A stretch of DNA of 64,000 nucleotides from Acorus gramineus (taxonomy: Eukaryota > Streptophyta > Magnoliopsida > Acorales > Acoraceae). The first letter of the stretch is position 1, and each line of letters begins with the position of its first letter. The DNA lies in NCBI GenBank assembly GCA_030737835.1, contig CM060856.1, positions 2,514,952-2,578,951 on the forward strand, read 5' to 3'. Both the position numbers and the translations under genes were made by a program. This document shows, piece after piece, positions 24,801 to 36,241 of this stretch. The notes under the pieces were generated by a model that searched no databases, was not told the origin of the DNA, and saw only the letters and a list, made by a program, of their open reading frames with translations.

Positions 24801-25773
24801 ATATGGATTGTATTTGGATGTATTGTGGATATATATTGGCTCTCACAGGACGTATGATTATGTATCGAGTCTGTAAAGTGTTATTGATTTATAGATTCAG
24901 TCTTTTTAGCTTCCGTTTTTCTGTGTATACATCATGTCAGGCCTTTTGTTGTCTGTGTTGTCTTTTTTTGCTGTTGTTTATGGTACATTATTGATCCCCT
25001 GTATTGACTGCTGATATCATGTATACCCTTGCCGCGTCCCGGGGACGGCCGCCCTGGGGCGTGACAATATGTGTAAGAGCCGTGCATCCTGTCACCTTGT
25101 TATCATGCTAGGAAAGCCTCGACCTATGCATGCGACCTATTAGTTTGATTTATTTAATTAAATGCAAGCCTATGATATTGTTAGCATGCCTTAGGGAATA
25201 TAAGGAGGCCTTGCGAGGTAAACATTGAGACCCGGGCTAGGGTACTCCGTGTTCCTTGTTTGGTTGGCGGGATGTCCTATATCGGGACCTCAGGTTACCC
25301 TCCCAAGGTTTCTTTTCCCTATTATTATTATATATAATTTCCCCGCATCCTGGTTATGCGCGCTGGAGGAATTCTGAAGAATTCAGGACATTAGAGTTAT
25401 TGAGATGTGTTGTCGGCGGATCCGAGTGGATCATATGCGTATGGATGGGCTGTTCTGTTCCCTTCGTTGGATCCGTGTAGATACTACCCCGGCGTTAGAA
25501 AGGCTGTCCCGTGCAGGGGCTCCCATCAGTAGGCACCTCTTGATTTGGGACGGACTGTGCTGAATGTGGGGGTGGCCAAACGGCCTACGGAGTGGGGAGA
25601 GACTATCGGTGGACCAAGGGTGACCAACAGCCTAGTTAGTCCCAATAGCCTATGTCACCTGTTGAGGGGTGAGAGTGAGGGTGTGGTGGGCCGGCGATGT
25701 GGCGACCCACTGGATTGTGTAAGGATGATTATCAGCCTACTAAGTCCCAACATCCTTTGTCACCTATTGAGGG

Positions 25774-25805
<32 letters not shown>

Positions 25806-26363
25806 ATGGTGGTTCGGCGATGTAACGAACCCCCGGATTTGTGTTGTTTATGCCATTTTGAGGCTAGTGACTTGATTAAATGTGGTTAATATAAACTGTG
25901 ATGCATGGGTTGTGCTATTCACTGAGCGTGTGGCTCACCCCTCGCATAATTATTTTCTCCAGTGATCACCGAGGCGGACTTGAAGGAGGAGCTTCCCGAG
26001 TGACTGCACCAGTAGCGGAGTAGCGCCACGTCCCTCGAGTTTTGAGGCCATCAGCATCCTTCCTTTTATTGTATGTATATATTCTGTGCTTGGGCACCCA
26101 TCTTGGATTGTATTTGGATGTATATGTGTTTATATTGGCTCTCACAGGACATATGATTATGTATCGAGTCTGTAAAGTGTTGTTGATTTACAGATTCAGT
26201 CTTTTTAGCTTCCGCTTTCTGTGTATACATCATGTCAGCCCCTTTGTTGTCTGTGTTGTCTTTTTAGCTGTTGTTTATAGTATGCTATTGATCTCCTGTA
26301 TTGACTGCTGATATCATGTATACGCTTGCTGCGTCCCGGGGACGGCCGCCCTGGGGCGTGACA
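21806..26363 (+). repeat. Composite 3' LTR with a second LTR embedded
   Basis: The outer LTR begins at 21806 and ends GGGGCGTGACA at 26363, next to the AATGT target duplication. Its middle is interrupted by another complete-ended LTR of the same family (23322-25066). The two outer pieces together are about 2.8 kb against 3.1 kb for the 5' LTR. No target duplication is seen around the inner copy, so recombination is more likely than simple insertion. Confidence 0.85.
23322..25066 (+). mobile_element. Nested solo LTR of the same gypsy family
   Basis: Starts TGTTATATATGTG and ends GGGGCGTGACA, so both family termini are present, but it is only about 1.75 kb and lacks part of the middle. It has a TATA-like TTATATAAG at about 23590 and a donor-like GTAAGC near 23911. 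The 5-bp flanks do not match. Confidence 0.8.
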
Positions 26364-26368
26364 AATGT

Positions 26369-27306
26369 AATGATATACTGTCTATTTGCAATTATTACTA
26401 CTTATTAGGTTAGTTGTGTATAAATTATTGTAATTTATATAATTAACCGGTTTATATAAAAGTAAAATACACAACATAGAGGTATAATTTTATAATGGAT
26501 CCTATTATAAGTTACATGCAAATATATATAACACATATAAGAAAATTAAATGAAGCAATATATAAGTGGGCTAGGGTTATTTGGTACAACAACAAGATTG
26601 GCAATATATATTGTGTAATAAGTCTCAGTCAATTTTATAGACAAACAATGATTAACATTTTAATTTATTACTATTTCTGACCAACCGATTGAGTAAATTT
26701 AATTAAATTACCCAATAATTGAAATCACTACAAAGCAATTAGAATTACCACTAATCATAGATAGAGTAGTCGTAAAAAATATTTGAAGGCCCACCATAAA
26801 ATATTACATAAGATGGACGGTTTAGATTTAATTGTTACACTCATCATGGATTGATTGATATATATCTATCAACTATACCAAACAACAACTTATATGCCAG
26901 GGGTAAAGTTGATATTTTGAAAATAATAACTCATTATCTACTCCTTATTAACTATTTATCCACAATTTATTTTGGGTCAACCAAACACCAAAAATCTAAA
27001 AATTTTACGTTTCCCAATAAGAATAATAGAAAATACAACCAAACATAGATATATTTATTTTTCCAAACACGATTATCTATCCCAGTATAACTATCAGGGT
27101 TGAATAAAGCAATGTCACTTCCCAAACGGGAGGTAAAGGTGTTTGGAAACATAGAATACCTAGGGATAAAGTATACCATAATAAACTGATATAAAGTGGT
27201 ATATGAATTCCAACCAACCCCTGGAATTAAAGTTATCATAAGTTATTCCACCCAAAAAATACGTGGGCCCACTGTCAAATCAACTATCATCACCTCTTAT
27301 AAATCA
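26369..27306. other. AT-rich intergenic stretch
   Basis: No gene recognised. The part from about 26960 to 27260 carries CCAAACA and TTTGGAA motifs and alternating AT-rich words of the sort found in Tourist/Harbinger-type MITEs. It may be one half of such an element that continues at 27827-28035 beyond the hAT MITE, but I could not fix its ends. Confidence 0.35.
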
Positions 27307-27314
27307 CCTGTCAA

Positions 27315-27818
27315 TAGGGGTGGTAAATGAGACGAATGAGCCGAGCTTTGACCTACTCAGGCTCGGCTCGTTTAGTATCAAGCTTGGCTCGGCTCGGGAT
27401 CGAGCTTTATTTTGTGTTCAAGCTCGGCTCGTTGGGCTCTTGAAAAGCTCTGTTGAAGCTCGGCTCGGGCTCGTTGTTAAACAAGCCAAGCCGAAACTCG
27501 AATCAAGGCTCGGCTCGGGCTCGTTTAGCTAAAAAAAAACCTTGTTTAGCATTTGAGAAATCACATTTCACAAATCACAACACCTTATACATGTGAAAGT
27601 AACATAAGCTCATGCTCGGGCTCGGCTCGTTCCCCTTTTTTCTGTTAAGTAAATGAGCTCATCTAGGCTCGGACTCGGCTCGGCTCTGCTCGAGCTCGGC
27701 TCTTTTACAAACCGAGCTTTAAAAATTGTTCAAGCTCGGCTCGTTTGTCTAATCGAACGAGCCTTAACGAGCTTTAACCGAGCCGAGCCCGAGCTGCTCG
27801 GCTCGTTTACCAGCCCTA
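27315..27818. mobile_element. hAT-type MITE with GCTCGGCTCG repeat arrays
   Basis: A 504-bp element with inverted ends TAGGGGTGGTAAATGAG and (reverse of right end) TAGGGCTGGTAAACGAG. It is flanked by 8-bp duplications CCTGTCAA / CCTGTTAA (27307-27314, 27819-27826; one mismatch). Arrays of GCTCGGCTCG-like words fill both sides, pointing towards each other, around an AT-rich centre. The 8-bp duplication and TAGGG end indicate hAT. Confidence 0.85.
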
Positions 27819-27826
27819 CCTGTTAA

Positions 27827-28725
27827 ATCAACTATCATTATTTTTTCACGTTTTATAAATCATTATCTATACTTTATTCACATTTTACCCAAACAATAAA
27901 ATATTTATTCTTACGTTAACCAACGAGAATAAGTCAAAGCACAATCAAACACAAAATCACTTTATCCTCACTTATGCCAGAATAAATGTATACTCAAGAA
28001 TAAGTCATATTCCCATTCCAAACGGGGGCTTACAGATTAAAACAACAGTATCCGTAGACACAAGACCGAATCACACAAAACTAGGTTGTTCCTATAAAAC
28101 CAGCCTATGGTATCCAGAAAGGAAAATTTGACATAATTACACCCGGGTGTGTTTGTGCCGAATAAAAGCGAGGGAAAGTGTTTCTTTTCATCATTTAAAA
28201 ATTTAATGTTCATGTTAAATAATGGAAAAAAAAATTAACACTTCCTCTCAACTATTTTGTCTTACTAGAAAAAATGGTTAAATATTTTTTTTTTCACATA
28301 TGAGAATTTTAGAGAAAATGATGTAAAATTTTTCTATCACAAGCACAAACATCATAAAAATTGGTTAAATGAAAAATAATTTACTTTCCATCACTTTCCC
28401 TTTTATTCAAATTTACTCAGCTTAAGAAAAAAAAATTCAATTTGTAACTTTTCTACAGCGCGCAACATGGTCCAACTGGGGTCAGCGGAATTTTATAGCT
28501 GTTCTAAGTATTCTCTTATATTCTCACTTTTGTTATAATAAATAAAAGCGGCGACTACAATATTCTATATTTTTCCAAAAAAAAAATCACCCTAAAAAAT
28601 AAAATAAAAAAACTGATGATAAGGTATTGTAGACATTTTTAATGGAAAATGATATGTCCAGTCCTATTGTATCAATTTACAGTGTACACCATTTTTTTTT
28701 AATTATACACTATCATATTGAATTA
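27827..28725. other. AT-rich intergenic stretch
   Basis: No gene found. 27827-28035 ends in CCAAACGGGGGCT, a MITE-end-like word. The rest (28036-28725) is A/T-rich with homopolymer runs and nothing I can name. Confidence 0.35.
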
Positions 28726-28890
28726 CATACTATCAAGCATGTCAATCGGACGAATACGGATCGGATAGGCCTATATCCGTATCCGTATTCGAACTAGATA
28801 TATGAAAAAATATCCGTATCCGATATCTGACGGATATTGAAATGAAGTATCCAAGGGCGGACCGACGTTAGGGCGAGTGGGAACAGCTGC

Positions 28891-31800
28891 TGTTATATAT
28901 GTGTCACTTTTAACCTGCTGGTAACCGTTGGAGCGTCCTGGCAGTTTTTTGATTTTTTTCGGTTTTTGATCGGAACCGCTAATTTTTGGACTGTTAGCTA
29001 TCGTCCTGAGTTAGAGGACTCTGATTGAAAATCTAACTGCATATTTGGTGTCCTGGTGCCATTTTAGACCTCTCACGAAAATTTCATCGAATTCCGGTAA
29101 CGTTCCCGAAATTTCGCAGTTCCGGGGCGTATCTGGGTTTTTAAGTCGCTGGTTATATAAGTGGGATTTAAAAAGTGCTTGGCACTATTCATCTTCTTCC
29201 TCCCCAAGCCCTCTCTCTCCCCTTATCCGTTTTTCTTGGTTTTGAGCCCCCTAGACCCCTCAAAGCTTAAAACCTAAAGCCTAGGAAGTGTAGATCGGGT
29301 CCCGATCTACACCCCGGTAGTTTCAAATCCCAATTCCGGTGAGTTTTGCCCGTCCGTCCGCCCTCTCTTCTCCTCTGTTTTGAGCCATCTCGGTGGTGGA
29401 GGTAGATCGGGGCGTTGGAAGACCTTTGGGAGAGGTTTCGGCGCGTGAAGGGCAACCGGATTTCCCTTCCTCCCCTTGGTAAGCCTCTTTTTCCTCTCTT
29501 TCTTGCCTAGATGTATGCTAGGAGGGTGGAAATGGGGTTGGGAGGAGGTTGGCGGCGGTGGGTGGCCGTCGGAGGGCTGTGGGAGGTGGTCGGAGGCTTT
29601 GGGGTGGTCGGAGGTGGGTGGTAGAGGAGCTCGGGCTGGCTGGCTGCTGTCTCGGGCAGGGCAGCAGCACAGGGCAGCAGGCGCAGTGGTTGGCGCGGGC
29701 GTGCGCGGGCGTGCGCGCGGGCGTGCGCTCGGGCGGTGCTGGGGGCCAGCAGGGCTGGGCGTGCGGGCGCTCGGCTGGCGCTGGAGGCCAGCAGGGCTGG
29801 GCGTGCGCGCTGGGCAGGCTGGCAGGGCTAGCTCTGGTAGGCTGGGAGCTGGTGCACCAGTTTGCTGGGCGCGCGAGGGCGTGCGCGCGGGTGCGCGCGC
29901 GGGCGTGCGCTCGGGGGGTGCAGGAAGAGGCGTACGGAGCAGGCCGCTGGGCTGTGCGCGCTGGCAGGCCGGGCGAGCTGGCTGGGCGCGCAGGCGAGCA
30001 GGGAAGGGGCGCTCGGGCATCAGGCGGGCAGTGCCCCGGGCGTGCAGGCGAGCGGTGCTCGGGCCACTCGGCGACGCGCGCAGGCAGGCAACGTGGGCAG
30101 CAGCGCGGGCAGGCTGGCAGGCGCGCTGGGCGCGTGCTGCCAGGCGCGCTGGGCGCGTGTTGCGCGGGCGTGCGCGTGGACGCTGGGTGAGGGTCCCGGG
30201 TGCTGGGCGCTGAGCGCTGGGCGCTAGGTCGCGGGTACCGGGTGCTGGCCGAGGGTGCTGGGAGCTGGGCGCTGGCGGGCGCAGTCGGGCGCACAGTCGC
30301 GCGCGGGTGCGTGCGCGCGGGTGCGCGGGTTCGCGCGGAGCGGGCGCGCGGGTTCTGGCGCGAGCGGGGGTGTGCGCGCGGGTGCGCGCGGGAACGCGCG
30401 GGCGTGCGCGCGAGCGTGCGCGCGCGCGGCCAGTGCGCCTGGGTGCTGGGCAGGGAACCAGTGCGCGCGCGCGTGCATGCGCGTGCGTGCGCGTGCTGGG
30501 GCGTGCTGGGGCATGCTGGGGCAGTGCGCGGGGTGCTGCGCGAGGGGCGCGGGCTGGACGCGCGGTGCGCGTGGGCACGCGCGAGCGTGCGCGTGCGTGC
30601 GGGTGCGCGTCTGGGCGCGCGGGCAGGCGCGCGGCAGTGCGCCGATGGTGCCGGGGTGTGTGCGTGCGTGCGCATTCGTGCGTGCGCATGCGGGGGGGCA
30701 TGCGAATGGCTGCCCGAGGGTTCGGGTAGGTGTCGGGGCACTCGGACTCGCGTGCGTACGCGCGTGCTCGCATGCGTGCGAGCCCGTATGCATGCTCATC
30801 CGAGTTTTGGGTATTTCTAGGCATTTCTATGTATAAATTGTGTGGTTTCTCACCATATTGAATGTCTGTCTTGCAGATCTAGACGGACGGTCGCGCGACG
30901 ACCCCGATCTCCGGTGAGTGGGACAATCCAACCCAGTAGAGAGGTGTTATACGCACTTGGGCGTATACCGACCTCTCCTGGGGCACCATGGATAAATATT
31001 GACATATTGTAATGTGTATATCATGCGAGCATGATTAAATTGTAGAATGCATGTTACCCTAGACTTTGCATGTTAGGGACTTGCACCCTTAGGATATGTG
31101 TATGAGCCATGCAGCATGTCCCCTGGTTCCATGTTAGGAAGCCCGGCCGATGCATGTGCCCTACTAGTTTATTTATTAAATTAAATGCTAGTAAATGTTA
31201 AAATGCATGTTATAGTGAATATTATAGGGGAGGGGCCTTGCGAGGACAGCGGTGAGACCCGGGTTAGGGTACACCGTGTTCCTTGTTTGGTTGTCGGGGC
31301 GCCCTATAACGGGAACTCACGCTGCCCTCCCGAGTTTCTTTCCCCCAATGATATTCCACCCTTGTTATAACCTTATGCATGTTCCCCGCATCGTAGTTAT
31401 GCGCCCTGGTGGGTTCTGAGGAATTCAGAACATTAGTGTTGTTATAATGTGCCGTCTGCGGATCCAAGTGGATCATATGCGATGGGTAGGCTGTTCTGTT
31501 CCCTTCGTTGGATCCGGTAGAGACTACCCCAGCGTTAGACAGGCCTTCCTGACAGAGGGCTCCCATCAGTAGGCACCTCCTGATTTAGGACGGACTGTGC
31601 TGAATGTGGGAGTAGACCAGGCGGCCTACGGAGTGGAGGAGAGACTATCGGTGGACCAAGGGTGACCAACAGCCTAGTCAGTCCCAAAATCCTATGTCAC
31701 CCATTGAAGGGTGAGGGTGAGGGTGTAGTGGGTTGGCGATGAACGACCCACTGGAGTTGTGATTGGATGCTTGTAAGTCCCAAAATCCTATGTCACCCAT

Positions 31801-32562
31801 TGAAGGGTGAGGGTGAGGGTGTAGCGGGTTGGCGGAAGCGACCCGTTGGTTTTTGGTGCAGTTAGTCCCAATATCCTATGTCACCCATTGAAGGGTGAGG
31901 GTGAGGGTGTGGCGGGTTGGCGGAAGCAACCCGCTGGTTATGTGTAGCCAGTCCCAATATCCTTTGTTGCCCATTGAAGGGTGAGGGTGAGGGTGTAGTG
32001 GGTTGGCGATTGAGCAACCCACGGCTTTGGGTTGTGCTATCATTTGTGGATTAAGTAATATGAATTGTGGATTATAAGGATATCTGGTTGTGGTAAATAT
32101 TGTCTGCGATGCATGGGTTGTGCCGTTCACTGAGCGTGTGGCTCACCCCTCGCACAATATTTTTCTTCAGTGCCATCTGAGTCGGATCCAGAGGAGGAGC
32201 TCCCCGAGGGAATTCATCAGTAGTTGAGTAGCGCCACGTCCCGCGAGTTGCAGAGACTATCAGCATCCCTTGTACCAGTATGTATTATTTTCCGTGCTTG
32301 GGCACGCGTTTGTGTTGTATTTGGACGTCTTTGTATGTATATTGGCTCTCACAGGACATGTGATTATGTATGGAATCTGTAGTGTGTTTTGATTACAGAT
32401 TCAGTCTTTAGTTATCCGCATTTGGTGTATATATCATGTCAGCCCTGCTTTTGTTGTCTGTGTGTCATTCTAGTAGCTTGTGTATGATATTATTGACCTC
32501 TTGTGTAGATTCTGAAATTTTATATACACTTGCCGCGTCTCGGGGACGCCCGGGGCGTGACA
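28891..32562 (+). repeat. 5' LTR (3,672 bp) of the gypsy derivative
   Basis: TGTTATATATGTG to GGGGCGTGACA. TATA-like TTATATAAG at about 29151; donor-like GTAAGC at 29479; acceptor TTGCAG ending at 30876. The interval between them contains a GC-rich block of about 1.3 kb with many alternating GC dinucleotides. Four G-run repeat units lie at about 31681-32030. The long antisense frame at 29307-30824 is a compositional artefact. Confidence 0.9.
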
Positions 32563-32569
32563 AATAAGG

Positions 32570-32581
32570 TGGTATCAGAGC
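32570..32581 (+). other. Primer-binding site (tRNA-iMet)
   Basis: TGGTATCAGAGC just inside the LTR end at 32562, identical to the site of the larger relative at 16862. Confidence 0.93.
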
Positions 32582-32683
32582 CTGGTCCTGTCAGAGCCAA
32601 TGGTCTTCTTTCGTAGAGATGAGTCCTAGGATTTTGATACGGGTACTCTGATCCTAGAGTCTGGTTTTCTTAGGATTGCTGAT

Positions 32684-33120
32684 ATGTCTCCTCGTGGAGG
32701 ACGGCGCGGACATGGTCCCTCTCAACCTTTGGAGGTTTTCGGACCTGCCAGAGGCGAGGATGCTACTGGAGAGTCCACGGCTGTGAGGCCAGGATCGGCG
32801 CAGGAGCCTCCCGCACGGGAACGTGCGTTCGCTCGGATAGCGGATTCGGTGGAGACTCGGATCAAGGCACTGGAGGCCCAGACCAGAGTGTTGGTAGAGC
32901 AGACGCGGGAGATCCGGCAGCTGAGGGCGGCCCGTGATGCAGTTCCACAGGTCCCCTTGGTAGTAGATCCGTCTGTGGTACCCGAAGTACCCCCAGTCCC
33001 CGTGGTGATTCCAGCGGCGAGGGTTCAGAATCCCCTGGCGAGGGAGGTTGGGCTAGAGGCTGCAGCGCGGGTGCAGCAGAGTGGCCTCGCAGCCTTTCTG
33101 AAGCTCCATCCTCCCGATTT
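32684..33120 (+). mobile_element. gag remnant of the gypsy derivative
   Basis: The frame starts MSPRGGRRGHGPSQP and is closely similar to the gag start at 16977 (MPPRRGRRGRGPSRP), including the coiled-coil-like stretch of Ala, Gln, Arg and Thr. Only the N-terminal part is present; the sequence then passes into LTR. It is a fossil. Confidence 0.85.
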
Positions 33121-34850
33121 TAGAGTATTTATGTATTGTTCTCACCATATTGAATGTCTGTCTTGCAGATCTGGACGGACGGTCGCGCGACGACCCAGAT
33201 CTCTGGTGAGTGGGACAATCCAACCCAGTAGAGAGGTGTTATACGCACTTGGGCGTATACCGACCTCTCCTGGGGCACCATGGATTGATATTAACCGTTG
33301 TAATATGTATATCATGCGAGCATGATTTAATTGTAGAATGCATGTTACCCTAGACTTTGCATGTTAGGGACTTGCACCCTTAGGATATGTGTATGAGCCA
33401 TGCAGCATGTCCCCTGGTTCCATGTTAGGAAGCCCGGCCGATGCATGTGCCCTACTAGTTTATTTATTAAATTAAATGCTAGTATTTGTTAAATTGCATG
33501 TTATAGTGAATATTATAGGGGAGGGGCCTTGCGAGGACAGCGGTGAGACCCGGGTTAGGGTACACCGTGTTCCTTGTTTGGTTGTCGGGGTGTCCTATAA
33601 CGGGAACTCACGCTGCCCTCCCGAGTTTCTTTCCCCAACGATATTCCACCTTGTTATAACCTTATGCATGTTCCCCGCATCGTAGTTATGCGCCCTGGTG
33701 GGTTCTGAGGAATTCAGAACATTAGTGTTGTTATGATGTGTTATCTGCGGATCCGAGTGGATCATATGCGATGGATAGGCTGTTCTGTTCCCTTCGTTGG
33801 ATCCTTTAGAGACTACCTCAGCGTTAGACAGGTTGTCCCGTGCAGGGGCTCCCATTAGTAGGCGCCTCCTGATTTGGTGAAGGACTGTGCTGAACATGGG
33901 AGTGGCCAAACAACCGCGGAGTGAGGAGAGACTATCGGTGGACCAAGGGTGACCAACAGCCTAGTCAGTCCCAAGAGCCTATGTCACCCGTTGTAGGATG
34001 AGGGTGTGGGTGTAGTGGGTTGGCGATGAGCGACCCGCTGGATTTGTCAATGGATGATTGTCAGTCCCAATATCCTATGTCACTCCTGTTGAGGGGTGAG
34101 GGTGAGGGTGTAGTAGGTTGGCGATAGCGACCTGCTGGATTGGTGTAGTAAGTCCCAATATCCTTGGTCACCCATTGAGGGTGAGGGTGAGGGTGTAGCG
34201 GGTTGGCGGAAGCGACCCGTTGGTTTGGTGTTGATTAGTCCCAATATCCTTGGTCACCCATTGAGGGTGAGGGTGAGGGTGTAGTGGGTGGGCGGTAGCG
34301 ACTCACTAGTTTGAGGAATTGTTGTTATTTGTGGTTAAGGATAATGTGGTTGTGGATGTTAAGAATTATCTGGTTGTGGTCAATATTGTCTGTGATGCAT
34401 GGGTTGTGCCGTTCACTGAGCGTGTGGCTCACCCCTCGCACAATATTTTTCTTCAGTGCCATCTGAGTCGGATCTGGAGGAGGAGCTCCCCGAGAGGACT
34501 TCATCAGTAGCGGAGTAGCGCCACGTCCCGCGAGTTGCAGAGACTATCAGCATCCCTTGTACCAGTATGTATTTTATTTCCGTGCTTGAGCACGCGTTTG
34601 TGTTGTATTTGGATGTCTTTGTATGTATATTGGCTCTCACAGGACATGTGATTATGTATGGAGTCTGTAGTGTGTTTTGATTACAGATTCAATCTTTAGT
34701 TATCCGCATTTGGTGTATATATCATGTCAGCCCTGCTTTTGTTGTCTGTGTGTCATGTTGGTTGCTTGTGTATGATATTATTGACCTCCTGTGTAGATTC
34801 TGATATTTTATATACACTTGCCGCGTCTCGGGGACGCCCGGGGCGTGACA
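33121..34850 (+). repeat. Partial 3' LTR of the gypsy derivative
   Basis: Matches the 5' LTR of the same element from just before the acceptor-like TTGCAGATCT (33169) to the end GGGGCGTGACA. Four G-run units lie at about 33967-34300. Confidence 0.88.
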
Positions 34851-35229
34851 GCTGCCCCCACTCAGATTTTTTTTTTTAATTTATAAATAGCCCCCCACTC
34901 AGATTTTTTTTTTAATTTATATATAGCCAAAATGACTTAATCACCCTAACTGATTTTTAAAATTACCCAAAACATCCTAACTTCAATCTTCAAGTGACTT
35001 AAGTCCAAGGTCCACCAAAATATTTTTGAAAATGATCCACAGCTGTCCAATCCAATGCACCCAAGTAAGTCCTCTTCGTCCCAACTCAACAGCACCCCCA
35101 AATTGTGAATCCAATGAAAGATTGTGTTCTTCATTAATCACACCACCCTCTGGTCTCCCAGGGCAGCCACCCGTCGGTCTCCCCGTGCCCGCGCGCCACC
35201 GCCCCTCGTCTCCCCGTGCAGCCGCGCTG

Positions 35230-35884
35230 GTAAGTCTCCAAATCTCTCTCTCTCTCTCTCTATAGTGATTTTTAAACGAGGGTTTATATATTTGGAAGAA
35301 TATAAACGGTGGTTTAAAAAAAAAGAAAAAAAAAAGAAGAGGAAGATCGTATCTTTTTCCATGTAATTGATTATGATCCGAATTTGAATTGATGAATTTG
35401 TAAAACTTATGCTGATTAGTGATTACAGATTTATAGGTTTTATTGGGCTCCTTTATTAATATATTGATTTAGGGTTTAGTAAGGTTTTAATTAAATTTTT
35501 TTTGTTGGTTGGGATTGGGATCCGAACAATGGATGTCTGATAAACCCCAAATAAGAATAGAAAATAGGAATTGGGACAAGATTTGTATTTATTATGTTTG
35601 GTTGCCAAAAAAAAAAAGATGGTCTGAGCTTTTCTTTCTTCTTTTACATTTTTATTGTCTCAATCGCATTATATCTTTTTTTATTGTTTGATTAAAATCT
35701 GAATATTATAGATATTTATGTCTTTTTTTAAACAGTTATGGATAAATACTTGAAAAGAAAGTCAAATTTTGATTCGTCGCATCCTTCAGAAAGAGATGAT
35801 AATTCATCAAAACAAAGTCGTGTAGAAAACAAAGTCGATGCTATCATTCAACGCTTCCAAAGCATGAAAACTCGTCAGGGTTAA
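35230..35884 (+). pseudogene. Start of a hAT (TTF-type) transposase gene with a leader intron
   Basis: A donor GTAAGT at 35230 follows a GC-richer leader, and an AT-rich interval ends in TTTTTAAACAG at 35735. Three bases later ATG (35738) opens 48 codons beginning MDKYLKRKSNFD and ending at a stop at 35882. An N-terminal MxxYxKRK followed by a Ser/Asp/Asn-rich stretch is typical of plant hAT transposases of the TTF zinc-finger class. The catalytic region and dimerisation domain are missing. The family call rests on the N-terminal resemblance and on the 8-bp target duplication of the host element. Confidence 0.5.
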
Positions 35885-36186
35885 TTGTAAAGATGCCAAA
35901 CAGAAAATTTGTTGGAAATGTAGATCACATATTATATTTTTTCGTAATCTTGAACTAATGTAAAGGGTGGTGTAACTAGTCAATTTTTTGTACACACCTT
36001 ATAGTTCTAGTTTAATTATTGTAAAAGGTGTAATTAGTCTCCTTTTTTTTGTATACACCTTAGATACCTTGCCTTGATCCTCTTTTGTACTTCGTGAATA
36101 TATTGTTATATTATATGGATTTGTTGAAATTATAAATGAGCTTCAATGACTTTAATTTTTGTCTTTGAATTATTGTAAAGAATGTA

Positions 36187-36240
<54 letters not shown>

Positions 36241-36241
36241 T
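36187..36241. repeat. (ATT)n microsatellite
   Basis: About 18 uninterrupted TTA/ATT units inside the second hAT element. Confidence 0.95.

Larger units (their letters stand above)
13779..26363 (+). mobile_element. Ty3/gypsy chromovirus (Tekay/Del-like), near-complete but broken
   Basis: A 12.6-kb element bounded by a perfect 5-bp target duplication AATGT (13774-13778 and 26364-26368). Parts in order: 5' LTR 13779-16856, tRNA-Met primer-binding site, gag, protease, reverse transcriptase, RNase H, integrase and chromodomain (16977-21757), polypurine tract, and a composite 3' LTR 21806-26363. The domain order (integrase last, then a chromodomain) and the 3-kb LTRs point to the Tekay/Del lineage. 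The coding region is broken about four times. The first 320 bp of the two LTRs differ at about 15-20 positions by eye. That is about 5 percent and suggests an age of a few million years at commonly used grass rates, or more in a slowly evolving lineage. Confidence 0.93.
28891..34850 (+). mobile_element. Gypsy (Tekay/Del-like) deletion derivative
   Basis: Flanked by a perfect 5-bp duplication GCTGC (28886-28890 and 34851-34855). Parts: 5' LTR 28891-32562, primer-binding site 32570-32581, a short gag-like remnant (about 32684-33120) and the 3' portion of a 3' LTR (about 33121-34850). The pol region is absent, so the copy is non-functional. It belongs to the same family as the 13.8-26.4 kb element but to a distinguishable subgroup, with longer LTR and four G-run repeat units. 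Confidence 0.9.

Noticed and set aside
29307-30824. 505-codon minus-strand open frame, rich in Ala, Arg, Pro and Thr
   Set aside because: It lies in the GC-rich LTR block, overlaps long frames in other phases on both strands and has no domain. GC-rich DNA rarely contains stop codons.
31681-32030. Regularly spaced repeats considered as a CRISPR-like array
   Set aside because: The units are degenerate tandem repeats inside a plant LTR, without unique spacers; this is a plant nuclear sequence.
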